Positions 51,896-61,464 are shown, counted from the first letter of the stretch. The stretch: DNA of 64,000 nt from Candidatus Thorarchaeota archaeon (GCA_011365025.1 RDOF01000003.1:1-64000); one strand, 5' to 3'. Translations and numbers: made by a program. Notes: generated from the letters alone by a model not told the origin.

Positions 51896-52708
51896 TTACT
51901 TTCTGAAGACCACTTCATAAAAAGTGTCATTCATGATGTAGTTCACTTCCACGTCCTTTGCCTTCTCAGGCATGTACTCGATTGGAGGGCGCGATGCAAA
52001 CAGAGCGTTCGCCTTCATGATTTCCTTCCCCCTCTCACATTCTCGCATTCTTGGGGACAAGCCCTCATCAATGATAACGACAAAACCTCCCGATTCTGTA
52101 ACTCTAAGCATCTCACTCAATGAACGTCCAATGTCTGAAAATGTGTTGATCCCTCCGCTATGACACACAATATCGAATGAATTGCTCTTGTACGGAATGT
52201 TGAAGACACTTCCATGAACAAGACTAACTTCAAGGTTTCTCTCTTCCATCTTCTTCTTCGCTACTCTAAGCATGGCACGGGAGAGGTCCAGCCCATGCAG
52301 GTTGAATTGGCCTGTCTGTTTTCCATGAAATGCATTATACAAGGCCACAAAATTGGCTGCGGTACCAACACTAACATCCAATATCTTTGCTGGTGCTTCT
52401 ATTGGGGCGAAACGTAGAAGTCTCTCTCGTTCTTTCATCATGTCTATGTCAAGCCAATCATCGTACTGCTTTAGGAGCTCATCGTAGTTCTCAGCCATTT
52501 CGTCATATTCCGCAATCCATTTTGCATCCTCGGAGCTTGGTGACGGAAAAACGAGAAGAGGTATGCCATCCTTTACATCCCAGGTATGGCCCTTCTCACA
52601 AGCCAAGGTAGACCTCTCGATGGGTTCTTGGTTTGATTCATTCTCCGATACGAATAGGCTCTTGTAGCACTTGGGACACCTGAGAATCTTCAGGAGTGGT
52701 TTCCTCAT
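51896..52708 (-). CDS. class I methyltransferase with N-terminal Trm112-like zinc ribbon
   Basis: SAM-dependent methyltransferase of 270 residues. Residues 1-55 are Trm112/YcaR-like (LRCPKCYKSL, then LACEKGHTWDVKDGIPLLV). The methyltransferase domain follows with ILDVSVGTAANFVALY (an unusual motif I), LHGLDLSRAML and FDIVCHSGGINTFSD. Such proteins modify small molecules such as quinones or lipids, or rRNA (RlmA-like). It is convergent with the four-ORF operon. Substrate unknown. GGAGAG precedes the ATG. Confidence 0.82.
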   Translation of the reverse strand: MRKPLLKILRCPKCYKSLFVSENESNQEPIERSTLACEKGHTWDVKDGIPLLVFPSPSSEDAKWIAEYDEMAENYDELLKQYDDWLDIDMMKERERLLRFAPIEAPAKILDVSVGTAANFVALYNAFHGKQTGQFNLHGLDLSRAMLRVAKKKMEERNLEVSLVHGSVFNIPYKSNSFDIVCHSGGINTFSDIGRSLSEMLRVTESGGFVVIIDEGLSPRMRECERGKEIMKANALFASRPPIEYMPEKAKDVEVNYIMNDTFYEVVFRK

Positions 52709-52798
52709 TTCTTACTCTCCGCTGGTCAAACGACATGGCAAATCAAGAAGCCACCTAAATATCAATTTAATCTCTCGCACGCAGTAGGATATGTTGTC

Positions 52799-53638
52799 CT
52801 ATGGCGTGCTTGAATTTCCTTCCAAAAACCGCAGTAATTGGGCAAGCACAGCTGATATGACCTGCCTCTGCAATATTGCGATTAGCGGAACCCGAACGAT
52901 TAATGCCCAAGGATTCGTTTGAGCCTGGTAACCTCCGAACAATGCAATGCTCTCTGTATTGTCTGCAATTAATATCCCCATTTGAGTTGGATTCCATCCC
53001 GTATCAAGAATCGACTCGTTTTGGATAACTACACTCATCTGCTCCATAATTCCCGGTGGACTAAAACCTGCTAGATCTGTCATATCCACGTAGTGCTTGA
53101 ACTCTGGCCATTCTTCCATGAATGCTCGGGAAGTAACCAGCTTGATGTCAACCCCCTGTTTCTTTGCATTTGCCAAAGCAGGTCTTGCAAGACTGAGCAT
53201 GGCCGGATTCAACGTTGCCATAAACACCTCCGTCTTGGCGTTGCCTATGATGGTTCGAATCTCGATTTTTATCTGATCCATGCCTTCAACTGTGTATACA
53301 TACTCTCTTCCTTCCATAGCCCTTTCATTCTCTATGTTCTCTAATGACTTCTGTACAGAAGCGCCTGATTGCTGTATCTTTTCGAGAAGCAAAGGAATTG
53401 CTTCCTTGGGAGGATAGGGCCTGAATTCCGTGGGGTCAGTGCCAAGGATTCTTCTAACAAGTCCTTTGTTCTCGAGAGAATACAAAACGTCGTACACCTT
53501 GCTCCTAGGAATGCCCGAATTGGAGGCAACGGCTCTCGCAGTGCTCTGTCCAACCATGACGAGTGATTTGTACGCCTTCGCTTCATTTAGGTGCAGTCCA
53601 AGGCTCATCATTTGCAGTACAACCTCGTCAACTGACAT
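52799..53638 (-). CDS. TrmB-family transcription regulator
   Basis: Archaeal sugar/metabolite-type regulator of 279 residues. The winged helix at about 15-80 includes GLHLNEAKAYKSLVMVGQSTARAVASNSGIPRSKVYDVLYSLENKGLV. A coiled-coil segment leads to a PLD-like TrmB sensor domain (NAKTEVFMATLN, then GVDIKLVTSR). A 19-bp palindrome lies 43 bp upstream of its start, and a matching one precedes the ABC operon at 54099, so autoregulation plus exporter control is likely. Ligand unknown. Confidence 0.88.
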   Translation of the reverse strand: MSVDEVVLQMMSLGLHLNEAKAYKSLVMVGQSTARAVASNSGIPRSKVYDVLYSLENKGLVRRILGTDPTEFRPYPPKEAIPLLLEKIQQSGASVQKSLENIENERAMEGREYVYTVEGMDQIKIEIRTIIGNAKTEVFMATLNPAMLSLARPALANAKKQGVDIKLVTSRAFMEEWPEFKHYVDMTDLAGFSPPGIMEQMSVVIQNESILDTGWNPTQMGILIADNTESIALFGGYQAQTNPWALIVRVPLIAILQRQVISAVLAQLLRFLEGNSSTP

Positions 53639-53681
53639 TATTACACCAAACGATAATTGACCTACCCCCTTTTCAAAACCT

Positions 53682-53700
53682 TGTCACCTTTGAGGTGACA
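53682..53700. promoter_or_regulatory. 19-bp operator before the TrmB gene
   Basis: TGTCACC-TTTGA-GGTGACA, a perfect 8-bp-arm inverted repeat when read as TGTCACCT-TTG-AGGTGACA. It sits between the TrmB start (53638) and the end of the wHTH gene (53708). Same architecture as the site at 54036-54054. Confidence 0.65.
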
Positions 53701-53707
53701 CCCTCAC

Positions 53708-53989
53708 CTATCCGCTATTCTCGTGATTAAGAATCTCTTCCGTTTCTATGAGTTTTCCTACAACCAGCTGACCTTTGTAGGTCAGTGATAGATATAGGCT
53801 ACCTGCTCCACCTTTTAGTTCGAGGATTAGCCCTCTCTTCAGAAGTTCACTCTTAATTTCAGCCAAACTCTCAGGTCCATTTCTCACTGACGATAGCTTT
53901 ACCTGAAGGTCGCTCTCAAATCGGTCTCCCCAATTCAGTTCCTTCAATATTGCCCAAACCTTGGGCTTCAATAGGAATTCGAATGTCAA
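53708..53989 (-). CDS. small winged-helix regulator
   Basis: 93-residue protein with a single winged-helix-like domain: FLLKPKVWAILKELNWGDR, FESDLQVKLSSVRNGPESLAEIKSELLKRGLI and a wing SLYLSLTYKGQLV. ABC-operon and TrmB sites flank it, so it is likely in the same regulatory circuit. The match to a named family is not clear (ArsR/MarR/PadR-like). 71 bp upstream of TrmB. Confidence 0.7.
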   Translation of the reverse strand: MTFEFLLKPKVWAILKELNWGDRFESDLQVKLSSVRNGPESLAEIKSELLKRGLILELKGGAGSLYLSLTYKGQLVVGKLIETEEILNHENSG

Positions 53990-54035
53990 GGTCGTTCCTT
54001 TTTGAAATATGTCCCTCTAGATATGAACTCCTCGC

Positions 54036-54054
54036 TGTTACCTCTATGGTGACA
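54036..54054. promoter_or_regulatory. 19-bp operator before the ABC operon
   Basis: TGTTACC-TCTAT-GGTGACA, with the same arm length (7) and spacer (5) as the site at 53682 and one arm mismatch. It lies in the divergent gap between the small wHTH gene and the ABC operon, 45 bp before the ATPase start. Likely bound by the TrmB or the small wHTH protein. Confidence 0.65.
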
Positions 54055-54098
54055 CGAATTTCATATTCGGGATTGCTCATAGGTATCTTGGTGGTTAG

Positions 54099-55061
54099 TT
54101 GCCTTCAATAATAGAGATTTCAAACCTTACCCATGTCTACAGCGGAGGAAGGAAGGCTCTAGATGACCTATCCTTCTCGGTTGAAAAAGGAGAGATAGTA
54201 GGTCTCCTCGGCCCCAATGGGGCAGGAAAGTCAACAACAGTCAAGATGATTACGGGAATTCTCAGGCCGACTTCAGGCAGTGTTAGGGTCCAGGGCTATG
54301 AGGTTTCAGAGAATCTTTCCAAGGTCCGACAGCTAATTGGATTTATGCCACAAGAAACCGCATTGTATCAAGACCTTACTGCAAAGGAGGCTCTCGAGTA
54401 CCATGCAGACCTCTATGGAGTACCCATTGCTGAAGTTTCATCCCGTGTTGCCTCGATGCTCGAGCTTTCGGGCTTAACAAATCGCAAGGACGACTTGATA
54501 CGGACGTACTCAGGAGGGATGAAACGTCGACTCGCTTTGGTGCGTTCCATACTGCATGACTCCGAACTCGTCATTCTAGATGAGATGTCGCTTGGGGTAG
54601 ATGTGCAGAGTCGAAATCTGATTTGGAACCAAGTGCGCAAGATGCGTGATGAAGGGCGCACGGTTTTGTTTTGCACAAATTACATGGATGAAACAGAGGC
54701 CTTGGCCGATCGCGTGATCATTATAGACAATGGAAGGCTCGTTGCTGAGGGAACACCAGGGGATTTGAAGCGCAAATACGTGGGGGACTACCTGATTGAG
54801 GTCCTTGTCGAGAACTTGGACTCCACCCACGGTGCCAAATGGCTTGCTGAAGAAATTAGGATGAACGTTGAGAAGGTTAGCGAACCACTTGATGGGGGAC
54901 CTCGGACGGCGTGGATTCGGAGTCAAGCAGGTCATTCCGACCTTCCGATTGTAATCGAGCGACTCACAAAGCGCAATTTGAAGGTTAAGCAGGCATCTCT
55001 AAGAGAGCCCTCCCTTGGTGATGTATTTCTGACTATAACCGGCTCAAAGCTGAGGGATTGA
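54099..55061 (+). CDS. ABC-2 exporter ATP-binding protein
   Basis: ATPase of 320 residues. Walker A is GPNGAGKST, the signature is YSGGMKRR, and Walker B is LVILDEMSLGVD (with M for the usual P after DE). The H-loop reads CTNYMDETE, so the switch His is Asn near residue 192. A C-terminal domain of 100 residues follows, as in NatA/drug-type exporters. TTG start at 54099 with GGTGG upstream. It overlaps the permease gene by 4 bp (TTGA). Confidence 0.9.
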   Translation: MPSIIEISNLTHVYSGGRKALDDLSFSVEKGEIVGLLGPNGAGKSTTVKMITGILRPTSGSVRVQGYEVSENLSKVRQLIGFMPQETALYQDLTAKEALEYHADLYGVPIAEVSSRVASMLELSGLTNRKDDLIRTYSGGMKRRLALVRSILHDSELVILDEMSLGVDVQSRNLIWNQVRKMRDEGRTVLFCTNYMDETEALADRVIIIDNGRLVAEGTPGDLKRKYVGDYLIEVLVENLDSTHGAKWLAEEIRMNVEKVSEPLDGGPRTAWIRSQAGHSDLPIVIERLTKRNLKVKQASLREPSLGDVFLTITGSKLRD

Positions 55062-56197
55062 AGTTGCTTCGAGAGATTGCTGCTATTGTACGGAAGGACC
55101 TAAAGCAGGCGAAACGAGACCCACGTTTTATCGCCCCCAGTCTAATCGTTCCCTTCATACTCGCCCTAGTTTACACAATAATGTGGGTGCAGGTAGGCGG
55201 AGGTGAGTCCTTTGCCTGTGGTCTGGTGATACAAGACTCATCCTCACAGGCTGAGGATATGGCTCAAATCCTCGAGAACATGGTTTCTACAACGAATCAT
55301 ACATGGTTCAAAATGGATCGCTATGACTCTGAAACGGCTGCAGCTCTATTTCAGGATGGACAACTCGCGGCATATGTTCTCATCCCTGAAGGATTTGGGG
55401 CCAATGTGTCTTTAGGCATCAAGGCGGCAGTTATCATCTACATAGCAAATCTGAATGATGACGTTGTCAAGAACTACGTGCATCGAATCGAGGCCGCAGT
55501 TCTTCTTTACAATCAAGGTGCAGTCTATCCCGAATTTAGTCAGTCTGGGGCACGAGTTGCTCTTGATGAAACTCTCAACCTGAGTAAAACGCCATCTAAT
55601 ATTGCCTACATGTATGCAGTTGGAGTGATTCTCTCCATAATTGTATGTTCAGTTACTGGGCAAGCGCTTGCAACTGCATCCGATTTTGAAACCGAGGCCA
55701 TTTATGACACATTAAATTCGCCAACAAGCAGACTAGCAATTGTCGCAGGTCATACTATCGCAGCAATACCAAGGTCTCTATTTGTTCTATTAATCACTGT
55801 GCCAGTTATTTTGCTTGCCACTGGGACACTCCCTGTCGGCAATTTAGCGATCCTGGGACTAATAATCCTACTCTCAATTCTGGCTCTTGTACCAATAGGT
55901 GAGATTATTGGGCTTCGAACAAAGAAGAGAGAAAATGCAATCCTCTTCTCTGTCTTATTCAGTGTGGTCTGTTTCTTGGCTGGTGGGGGTCTTGCCCCAA
56001 TTGGCCTAATACCCCAAGAAATGAGACTCCTTGTGATGTTGCTTCCCACAACCCATTCAATTGGCATGTGGGCCCGCGTCTTCTTTCTTGATACTGTATC
56101 AGGCCTTCTTTTTGGAATGATTTCACTCATTTGCATGTGGGTGCTGCTCTCCCTAATAGCGGTCCAACTTATGAAACGGGAGGTGGAGCGGGCATGA
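55058..56197 (+). CDS. ABC-2 permease subunit 1
   Basis: Membrane subunit of 379 residues. An N-terminal helix, a large extracytoplasmic domain (about 50-175) and five to six C-terminal helices are visible, typical of ABC-2 (YhhJ/LinG-like) exporters. The start TTG overlaps the ATPase stop, and its own TGA overlaps the next start (ATGA). Substrate unknown. Confidence 0.88.
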   Translation: MKLLREIAAIVRKDLKQAKRDPRFIAPSLIVPFILALVYTIMWVQVGGGESFACGLVIQDSSSQAEDMAQILENMVSTTNHTWFKMDRYDSETAAALFQDGQLAAYVLIPEGFGANVSLGIKAAVIIYIANLNDDVVKNYVHRIEAAVLLYNQGAVYPEFSQSGARVALDETLNLSKTPSNIAYMYAVGVILSIIVCSVTGQALATASDFETEAIYDTLNSPTSRLAIVAGHTIAAIPRSLFVLLITVPVILLATGTLPVGNLAILGLIILLSILALVPIGEIIGLRTKKRENAILFSVLFSVVCFLAGGGLAPIGLIPQEMRLLVMLLPTTHSIGMWARVFFLDTVSGLLFGMISLICMWVLLSLIAVQLMKREVERA

Positions 56198-57378
56198 GCC
56201 AAACTACTCGTGTGTTCCGCGCGTCTTTTGTTAAGGAGGCGAGGACTTGGCTGCGCAACAAGGAGCGATTGGGATTTGTCATTCTATTTCCTCTGCTGTA
56301 TTATTCTGCCTTCGTTCTTTTGATGGGTGGAGTGTATGCGGGACCTGGTGTTGAAACAGCTCTTGTGGTTGAGGAACAGAACCCAGGCATCTACACAAAC
56401 GGATTGATTGAGATATTAGGAGAGCATGATCCAATTCCTCCTAGCCTTAGGTTAATGGAGATGGATGCGGATGCCGCAAATCGTCTCTTTGAGAATGGAG
56501 AGATATTGCTCGTAATCACAATCCCCAATGGGTTTGAGCAGGCTCTGCAAACCAATCAATCAACCAGTATTCACATCAGGGTTAACAACGCCCATGAGGA
56601 TATGACGAAGAACCTGCGGATGCCCATAATAAGGAAGCTTGACATTTTCTATCAAACATACTTGTCGGATGATGCGTCAGTAGTTTTCAATGTGGAACTG
56701 CTGAATGAGTACACTCCACCAAGACTGGCATATATGGCATGGACCGTTATCGTCTATGGCGTATCCTTTGGAGGCATGTTTCTTGCGGCATCGGCCGTAG
56801 CTCAAGAATATGAACAGAATACACTTGAGGAATTAGCTCTCTCCAATCAGTCTCCTTTCGGCATCTATGCTGGAAAGATGCTAAGTGGAGCGGCTCTAAG
56901 CTACATCTGTGTTCCAGCAGTGCTTCTTCTGGGTTGGGGTTTGTACGGCGTTTTGCCTAAGGGCGACCTATTCACTTTCCTTATGATGACATTTCCATTG
57001 GCGATATTTACCGCAGGTCTGGGAGTCATCTTGGGATCACTTGTAAGAAACTCAGTGTATGTCGTTCCAATCTGTGCCCTAGTCGCTCTCTTTTACTGGA
57101 TTACCGGAGGTGGAATCGCACCATTGTCTCTGGCCGGGATGGGCTTCGCTGTCCTGAACGAATATGTGCCATTCGCCAATGCCTATCGTACTATGATTGA
57201 GATGTTTGTACAAGGAACCTACAGCTATGTTGTAATCGATATGTCAATACTATGGATTCTTGCCATCCTCTTTCTTGTACTATCCCCTGTTGTAGCAAGT
57301 CGCCTTGAAGGCATCGATTTTGGCGCACGGCTCAATCAAGCAAGAAACAGAAGAAGGAAACAGACTACCCTCGCATAG
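56194..57378 (+). CDS. ABC-2 permease subunit 2
   Basis: Second permease, 394 residues from MSQTTRVFRASFVKEART. Same topology as subunit 1: helix, extracytoplasmic domain, C-terminal helix bundle, ending in a basic cytoplasmic tail (NRRRKQ). The two permeases probably form a heterodimer with the ATPase. The longer frame from 56131 lies within the previous gene. It converges with the GNAT gene by 14 bp. Confidence 0.88.
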   Translation: MSQTTRVFRASFVKEARTWLRNKERLGFVILFPLLYYSAFVLLMGGVYAGPGVETALVVEEQNPGIYTNGLIEILGEHDPIPPSLRLMEMDADAANRLFENGEILLVITIPNGFEQALQTNQSTSIHIRVNNAHEDMTKNLRMPIIRKLDIFYQTYLSDDASVVFNVELLNEYTPPRLAYMAWTVIVYGVSFGGMFLAASAVAQEYEQNTLEELALSNQSPFGIYAGKMLSGAALSYICVPAVLLLGWGLYGVLPKGDLFTFLMMTFPLAIFTAGLGVILGSLVRNSVYVVPICALVALFYWITGGGIAPLSLAGMGFAVLNEYVPFANAYRTMIEMFVQGTYSYVVIDMSILWILAILFLVLSPVVASRLEGIDFGARLNQARNRRRKQTTLA

Positions 57379-58207
57379 GGGAACCTATTGCATATACTCC
57401 ATTCGATGGCAGCACCTCTCTTGGTGACACCCCGAGAACCATTCTAATGGAGTAGCTCTTCAGATAGAATGCATGTGCTTTCATAACTTTCACGGCATGA
57501 ATATTGGCCTCAAGAACACCGAGTCTGATCTGCTTTCCTGCTGCTCTCACTGCAAAATCACGGAGCATTTCGTTAGCAAGTTCTGGATGTCCTGAGATTA
57601 TCCACGGTGCTAGTCTAACAAAACCATGTCTCCTGCTGCCCATGATATACCCGGCTATTCTTCCTCCGACTTCAATCACGCGTGCCAAATCTGGGTCTCT
57701 TGATAGACTGCCTCCTAAGAAAAGGAACCTGTTGGCTCCGAAGTGTTTTCTATCGATTGCAAGGATATGCATCATGTCCTTGTCTTCCATATCCCGGGAC
57801 TTTCCTGAAACCTCTGGCTCAACGCGTCCTTCATACCTGAGCGATCTACAGACCTCTTTGAATCCAAGCTTCTTGTACAGTGAGGATGCGGTAGGTACTG
57901 CATCAAGAAATATAGTATTGGTCCCCTTCCCTCTGAGATAATCAATGGAATGCTTCATCAGAGTTGTTCCATGCCCATTCTTCCGGTATTCCGGCTGAAC
58001 TATGAGGTTTCCGATGAACCCAAAGGGACCATAGGAGATTGCACAGACCAATCCAATTGGGTCACCAGCCACTTCTGCAACAAAAGATCCTTCCGGGTCA
58101 AATAGCAGGAGTTCCTGGAAGTCCTCTCTGATACTGTCCCAGCCCTCTTTTGCAGTCATGCCTATGGCGAAATCAAAATCCTTCGTGGTCATCTTTCGAA
58201 TTTTCAT
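57365..58207 (-). CDS. double GNAT acetyltransferase-like protein
   Basis: 280 residues from MKIRKMTTKDFDFAIGM. The N-terminal GNAT domain is clear (FIGNLIVQPEYRKNGHGTTLMKHSI near residue 65-90, acetyl-CoA loop). The C-terminal half is a second, degenerate acetyltransferase-like domain (YitH/DUF1248-type) with DRKHFGANRFLFL. Such proteins acetylate small molecules or peptides. The substrate is unknown. Confidence 0.85.
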   Translation of the reverse strand: MKIRKMTTKDFDFAIGMTAKEGWDSIREDFQELLLFDPEGSFVAEVAGDPIGLVCAISYGPFGFIGNLIVQPEYRKNGHGTTLMKHSIDYLRGKGTNTIFLDAVPTASSLYKKLGFKEVCRSLRYEGRVEPEVSGKSRDMEDKDMMHILAIDRKHFGANRFLFLGGSLSRDPDLARVIEVGGRIAGYIMGSRRHGFVRLAPWIISGHPELANEMLRDFAVRAAGKQIRLGVLEANIHAVKVMKAHAFYLKSYSIRMVLGVSPREVLPSNGVYAIGSPMRG

Positions 58208-58401
58208 ACTATTCAATCATCCTCAACAGAGAGACCCTTCGATTCATTCTGGGATACATTTGAAACACTAGGACAAGAACCTTCCCCCGTTTCACCGATT
58301 TCCACTTGGTTTCTGTACTATCATTCATATATCCGATTGTGCACAGCAGAATTCCGGTAAATGCTTGTCAGTCTACTTTCCTTCGGAAGGAGTGGTGCAA
58401 G

Positions 58402-59757
58402 TTGACGTACGAGGATGAAAACGAATCTGTAAGAAAAGATGAAGTTGGCGCGTCCGATGCAGATCAAGGGGCAAAGATGAGGTGGCTCTATGTCCTTGCC
58501 ATCGGACTCGGATTCTTTACTACAGGCGTTAGCTGGAGTGTATATAATAGCTACCTGCCTGCAGACTTTCTCCCAACTTTCATCTCAGGTAGTCTCGAGA
58601 ATACCATTATCGGTGCGATAATGGTTCTTGATAATATTCTTGCTCTATTCTTGCAACCGTACATAGGTGCCCGTTCCGATAAGACGCGTACGAGATGGGG
58701 CAGACGAATGCCTTACATTCTGGTTGGAACACCAATTGCTGCAATTTACTTCTCGCTTATTGCGTATGGCTGGGCGGCTTCCATGTTCTGGGTCATGTTC
58801 GGAATGATCACCATATTCAATGTGGCAATGGCATTCTATCGTGCACCAGTCGTAGCTCTTATGCCGGATCTCGTGGCCTCGGAGCATCGTTCAAAGGCAA
58901 ATGGCGTTATCAATCTCATGGGCGGCATTGGAGCAATCTATGCATTTGCGGTGGCATCTCAAATTTACAAAATACGGGACTCGAACTTGGCTAATCTCTT
59001 CCGTGTCCAGCCCTGGCAAATTGGGCCAATACTTGCCTTTCTGACTACTTCTGTAATCATGATTATCGCCGTCATTATCCTCTTTGTAGTCATCAAAGAA
59101 GAAAAGCTTCCCAAGGAGGAGGAAGATGAAAAGGAAGATGAAATTGGAATACTCGAGGCTATGCGACAGGTTTCCTTTTCTGAGGATAAATCAGCAATAG
59201 CGGTCCTCGGTGCTATTTTCTTCTGGTTCCTTGGCTATAATGCCATAGAAACATGGTTCACCAAGTATGGGAAAGAGGTACTGGGCTTCGCAACAGCTGA
59301 TGCCTCATTCCTTCTCAACGGCATTGCACTGGCCTTTGTGATATTTGCAGTTCCAGCTGGTTTCATGGCAGGACGAATCGGAAGAAAGAAGACAATTCTT
59401 GGTGGCCTTGTGATAATGCTTGCTGCCTTGGCAACTCTCTGGGTTGTGAGCGACTACTATACCATCCTAGGCATTCTGGCAGTTGCCGGTGTGGGCTGGG
59501 CAATGGTGAACGTCAACAGCATAGTTATAGTCTGGCAGTTGCTGGGACAGAAACGACTTGGCGCGGGAACTGGTCTATACTATTTCGCAAGCATGAGTGC
59601 TGCGATTTGTGGCCCCTTCTTGACCGGAGTGATTTTTGATTTAACAAGCATAAGTCTGATGTACCCTGTATCTATCGCCTTCTTTATTGTAGCTTTGGTG
59701 CTTACTCTGGCAATTAGAACAGGCGAAGTCGGAGACCAAGCCATCGGAAGTTCCTAG
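58402..59757 (+). CDS. MFS transporter, GPH/SUC-like
   Basis: Twelve-helix carrier of 451 residues from TTG 58402, chosen because GGAAGGAG lies 9 bp upstream and residues before it have no family support. The loop 2-3 signature GARSDKTRTRWGRRMPYI is that of the glycoside-pentoside-hexuronide/sucrose carriers. A charged central loop (KEEKLPKEEEDEKEDE) divides the halves. It is probably a sugar-cation symporter. Confidence 0.85.
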   Translation: MTYEDENESVRKDEVGASDADQGAKMRWLYVLAIGLGFFTTGVSWSVYNSYLPADFLPTFISGSLENTIIGAIMVLDNILALFLQPYIGARSDKTRTRWGRRMPYILVGTPIAAIYFSLIAYGWAASMFWVMFGMITIFNVAMAFYRAPVVALMPDLVASEHRSKANGVINLMGGIGAIYAFAVASQIYKIRDSNLANLFRVQPWQIGPILAFLTTSVIMIIAVIILFVVIKEEKLPKEEEDEKEDEIGILEAMRQVSFSEDKSAIAVLGAIFFWFLGYNAIETWFTKYGKEVLGFATADASFLLNGIALAFVIFAVPAGFMAGRIGRKKTILGGLVIMLAALATLWVVSDYYTILGILAVAGVGWAMVNVNSIVIVWQLLGQKRLGAGTGLYYFASMSAAICGPFLTGVIFDLTSISLMYPVSIAFFIVALVLTLAIRTGEVGDQAIGSS

Positions 59758-59804
59758 AACTGGGAGAGGGGTCTTACCCCTCTTCTCTCTCCTTTTTCCT
59801 TTAC

Positions 59805-60962
59805 TCACAAAACCGGTTCCGGAGGCGGTACTCCCAGACTCTCTTCCTTTACTACTAGATTCAATTCCTCGCCACGAGTGCTGGCTCTAAAGATTATGAA
59901 ACCAACGACCGACATTATTGTTGCATAGATCATAATTGGCGTATAGTCTGGCCATATGGAATACAGAATTGCTGCGATTACTGGTCCGATTACCAAGGAA
60001 AGCGACAGAGTGGACTGAAGCAACCCGGATGCAGTGGATCTCTCTTCATTTCTTTCAGTGACATACTTCAGAGCACCTACATAGAGGAGTCCCCACGCAA
60101 TCCCAAGCAGAATTTGCGATGGAAGTACTTCCCAGATGGTTCTGGCCAAAGTGAACCAGAAAAACGTGAACGCCGAAGCTATCATCCCTGCAGAAACAAG
60201 AAACCGACAATTGTATCGATCAGTCAAGGCCACCATAACACCCACTTGTGAGATAGAGTTTGTCGCTTGGACAACTGCAATCATAAATGGGTCACCGCCC
60301 AAGTCGTAGAGAAATAACGGCCATAGAGTCCAGATTGCCGAAGCGCTACTATGACGAATCAGCACCGCTGTGTAGACCGGCCAGTTTCGTTTGAGGGTGT
60401 CAATGGGAAACAATGGAACATTGATTCTACGTCTTTTCACAGGAGGCAACGTCAATGCAGTTGCAAAACCGAGCGCCAAAAAAACTGTGGAGAACAGGAA
60501 TGCGTAGTAAATATCGAACATTGCTGCATATCCTGCCAAAAGGGTCCCAACTGCCCAACCTGCAGCTCCGAAGGAGGCGAATCTTCCCATCTTCATTTCG
60601 GATTCATAGGCGTATGCAGCTAGCGCCCCCGGATAGATTCCAACACAAAAACCACCCAGAATTCGTGTTACGAGAAGTATCTCCGGTGTTCTAGCTAGAA
60701 GAAGCAGCCCGAAACAGATCATGGCTGCTAGAAGGCCAATTCGAACTACTAGCCTGCGTCCATAGATGTCTCCAGCCCTTCCAAAAATGTAGCTGGCAAT
60801 GAAAGCTGCCGCAGCATATCCACCAACCAAGACTGTGACAAAGAACTCGTCTGCATTCAAATGCTCTCTCGCCAGTATTGGAACATAAGTGAAAGCAGAC
60901 AGCAGAGCTGCTCCAGCCATGGTTTGGATTGCTTCGGTCTTCAAGAGGTTCACTGAATACAA
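59805..60962 (-). CDS. MFS transporter
   Basis: Twelve-helix MFS carrier of 385 residues. Loop 2-3 motif FGRAGDIYGRRLVVRIG fits the drug/sugar-type MFS (GxxxDRxGRR pattern, modified). No substrate-specific signature. TTG start at 60962. It is convergent with the preceding MFS gene, with a 47-bp gap that contains inverted GAGAGGGG/CCCCTCTTCTC-type sequence at 59763-59785, a possible bidirectional terminator. Confidence 0.85.
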   Translation of the reverse strand: MYSVNLLKTEAIQTMAGAALLSAFTYVPILAREHLNADEFFVTVLVGGYAAAAFIASYIFGRAGDIYGRRLVVRIGLLAAMICFGLLLLARTPEILLVTRILGGFCVGIYPGALAAYAYESEMKMGRFASFGAAGWAVGTLLAGYAAMFDIYYAFLFSTVFLALGFATALTLPPVKRRRINVPLFPIDTLKRNWPVYTAVLIRHSSASAIWTLWPLFLYDLGGDPFMIAVVQATNSISQVGVMVALTDRYNCRFLVSAGMIASAFTFFWFTLARTIWEVLPSQILLGIAWGLLYVGALKYVTERNEERSTASGLLQSTLSLSLVIGPVIAAILYSIWPDYTPIMIYATIMSVVGFIIFRASTRGEELNLVVKEESLGVPPPEPVL

Positions 60963-61069
60963 GGCCCGCCTGATTCAACTATTTAACGCTGCGGTAGAAC
61001 ACACGCGGCGCTTTATTGCGCCCTTCGCAAATCCTTTTCTGCTAAGAAATCAATAGAACCCCGAGAGCA

Positions 61070-61462
61070 ATGGTATCACCGAAAGTTAAGTTCATTGTTA
61101 TAACAGTAGATGAGCTGATTCTAGTTCCCATAGCGATTGTCCTTGTATACTACTTCATGCCCGATTTTCTCCTTATCGCCTCCATTGCCCTAATTCTTGG
61201 AGCCATTGTCTTTGTTGCGGCGAAATACTACTTGGTGTATCCCTCGCTTCAAGAGGGTAGCTATATGCTTTACGATCTACAGGGGATGGTGGGAAGAGTC
61301 ATTGAGCCGGTTTCCAGAGATGCTGGCAAAATCAAGGTTGGAGCAGAGATTTGGGATGCCAGATGTGATGAAGGCGAGATTGCCGCTGGCTTGGAAGTGA
61401 AAGTTGTTGGTAGAGATCGCATGCGAGTCCGTGTCGTTCCGGCAGCGTTTGGGAATGAATAG
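61070..61462 (+). CDS. NfeD-like membrane protein
   Basis: 130 residues: two membrane helices (about 10-60) followed by an OB-fold NfeD C-terminal domain (LQGMVGRVIEPVSRDAGKIKVGAEIWDARCDEGEI and the end GRDRMRVRVVP). NfeD proteins work with stomatin/prohibitin-like partners in membrane quality control; no partner is adjacent. 2-bp gap to the converging peptidase gene. Confidence 0.82.
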   Translation: MVSPKVKFIVITVDELILVPIAIVLVYYFMPDFLLIASIALILGAIVFVAAKYYLVYPSLQEGSYMLYDLQGMVGRVIEPVSRDAGKIKVGAEIWDARCDEGEIAAGLEVKVVGRDRMRVRVVPAAFGNE

Positions 61463-61464
61463 AA

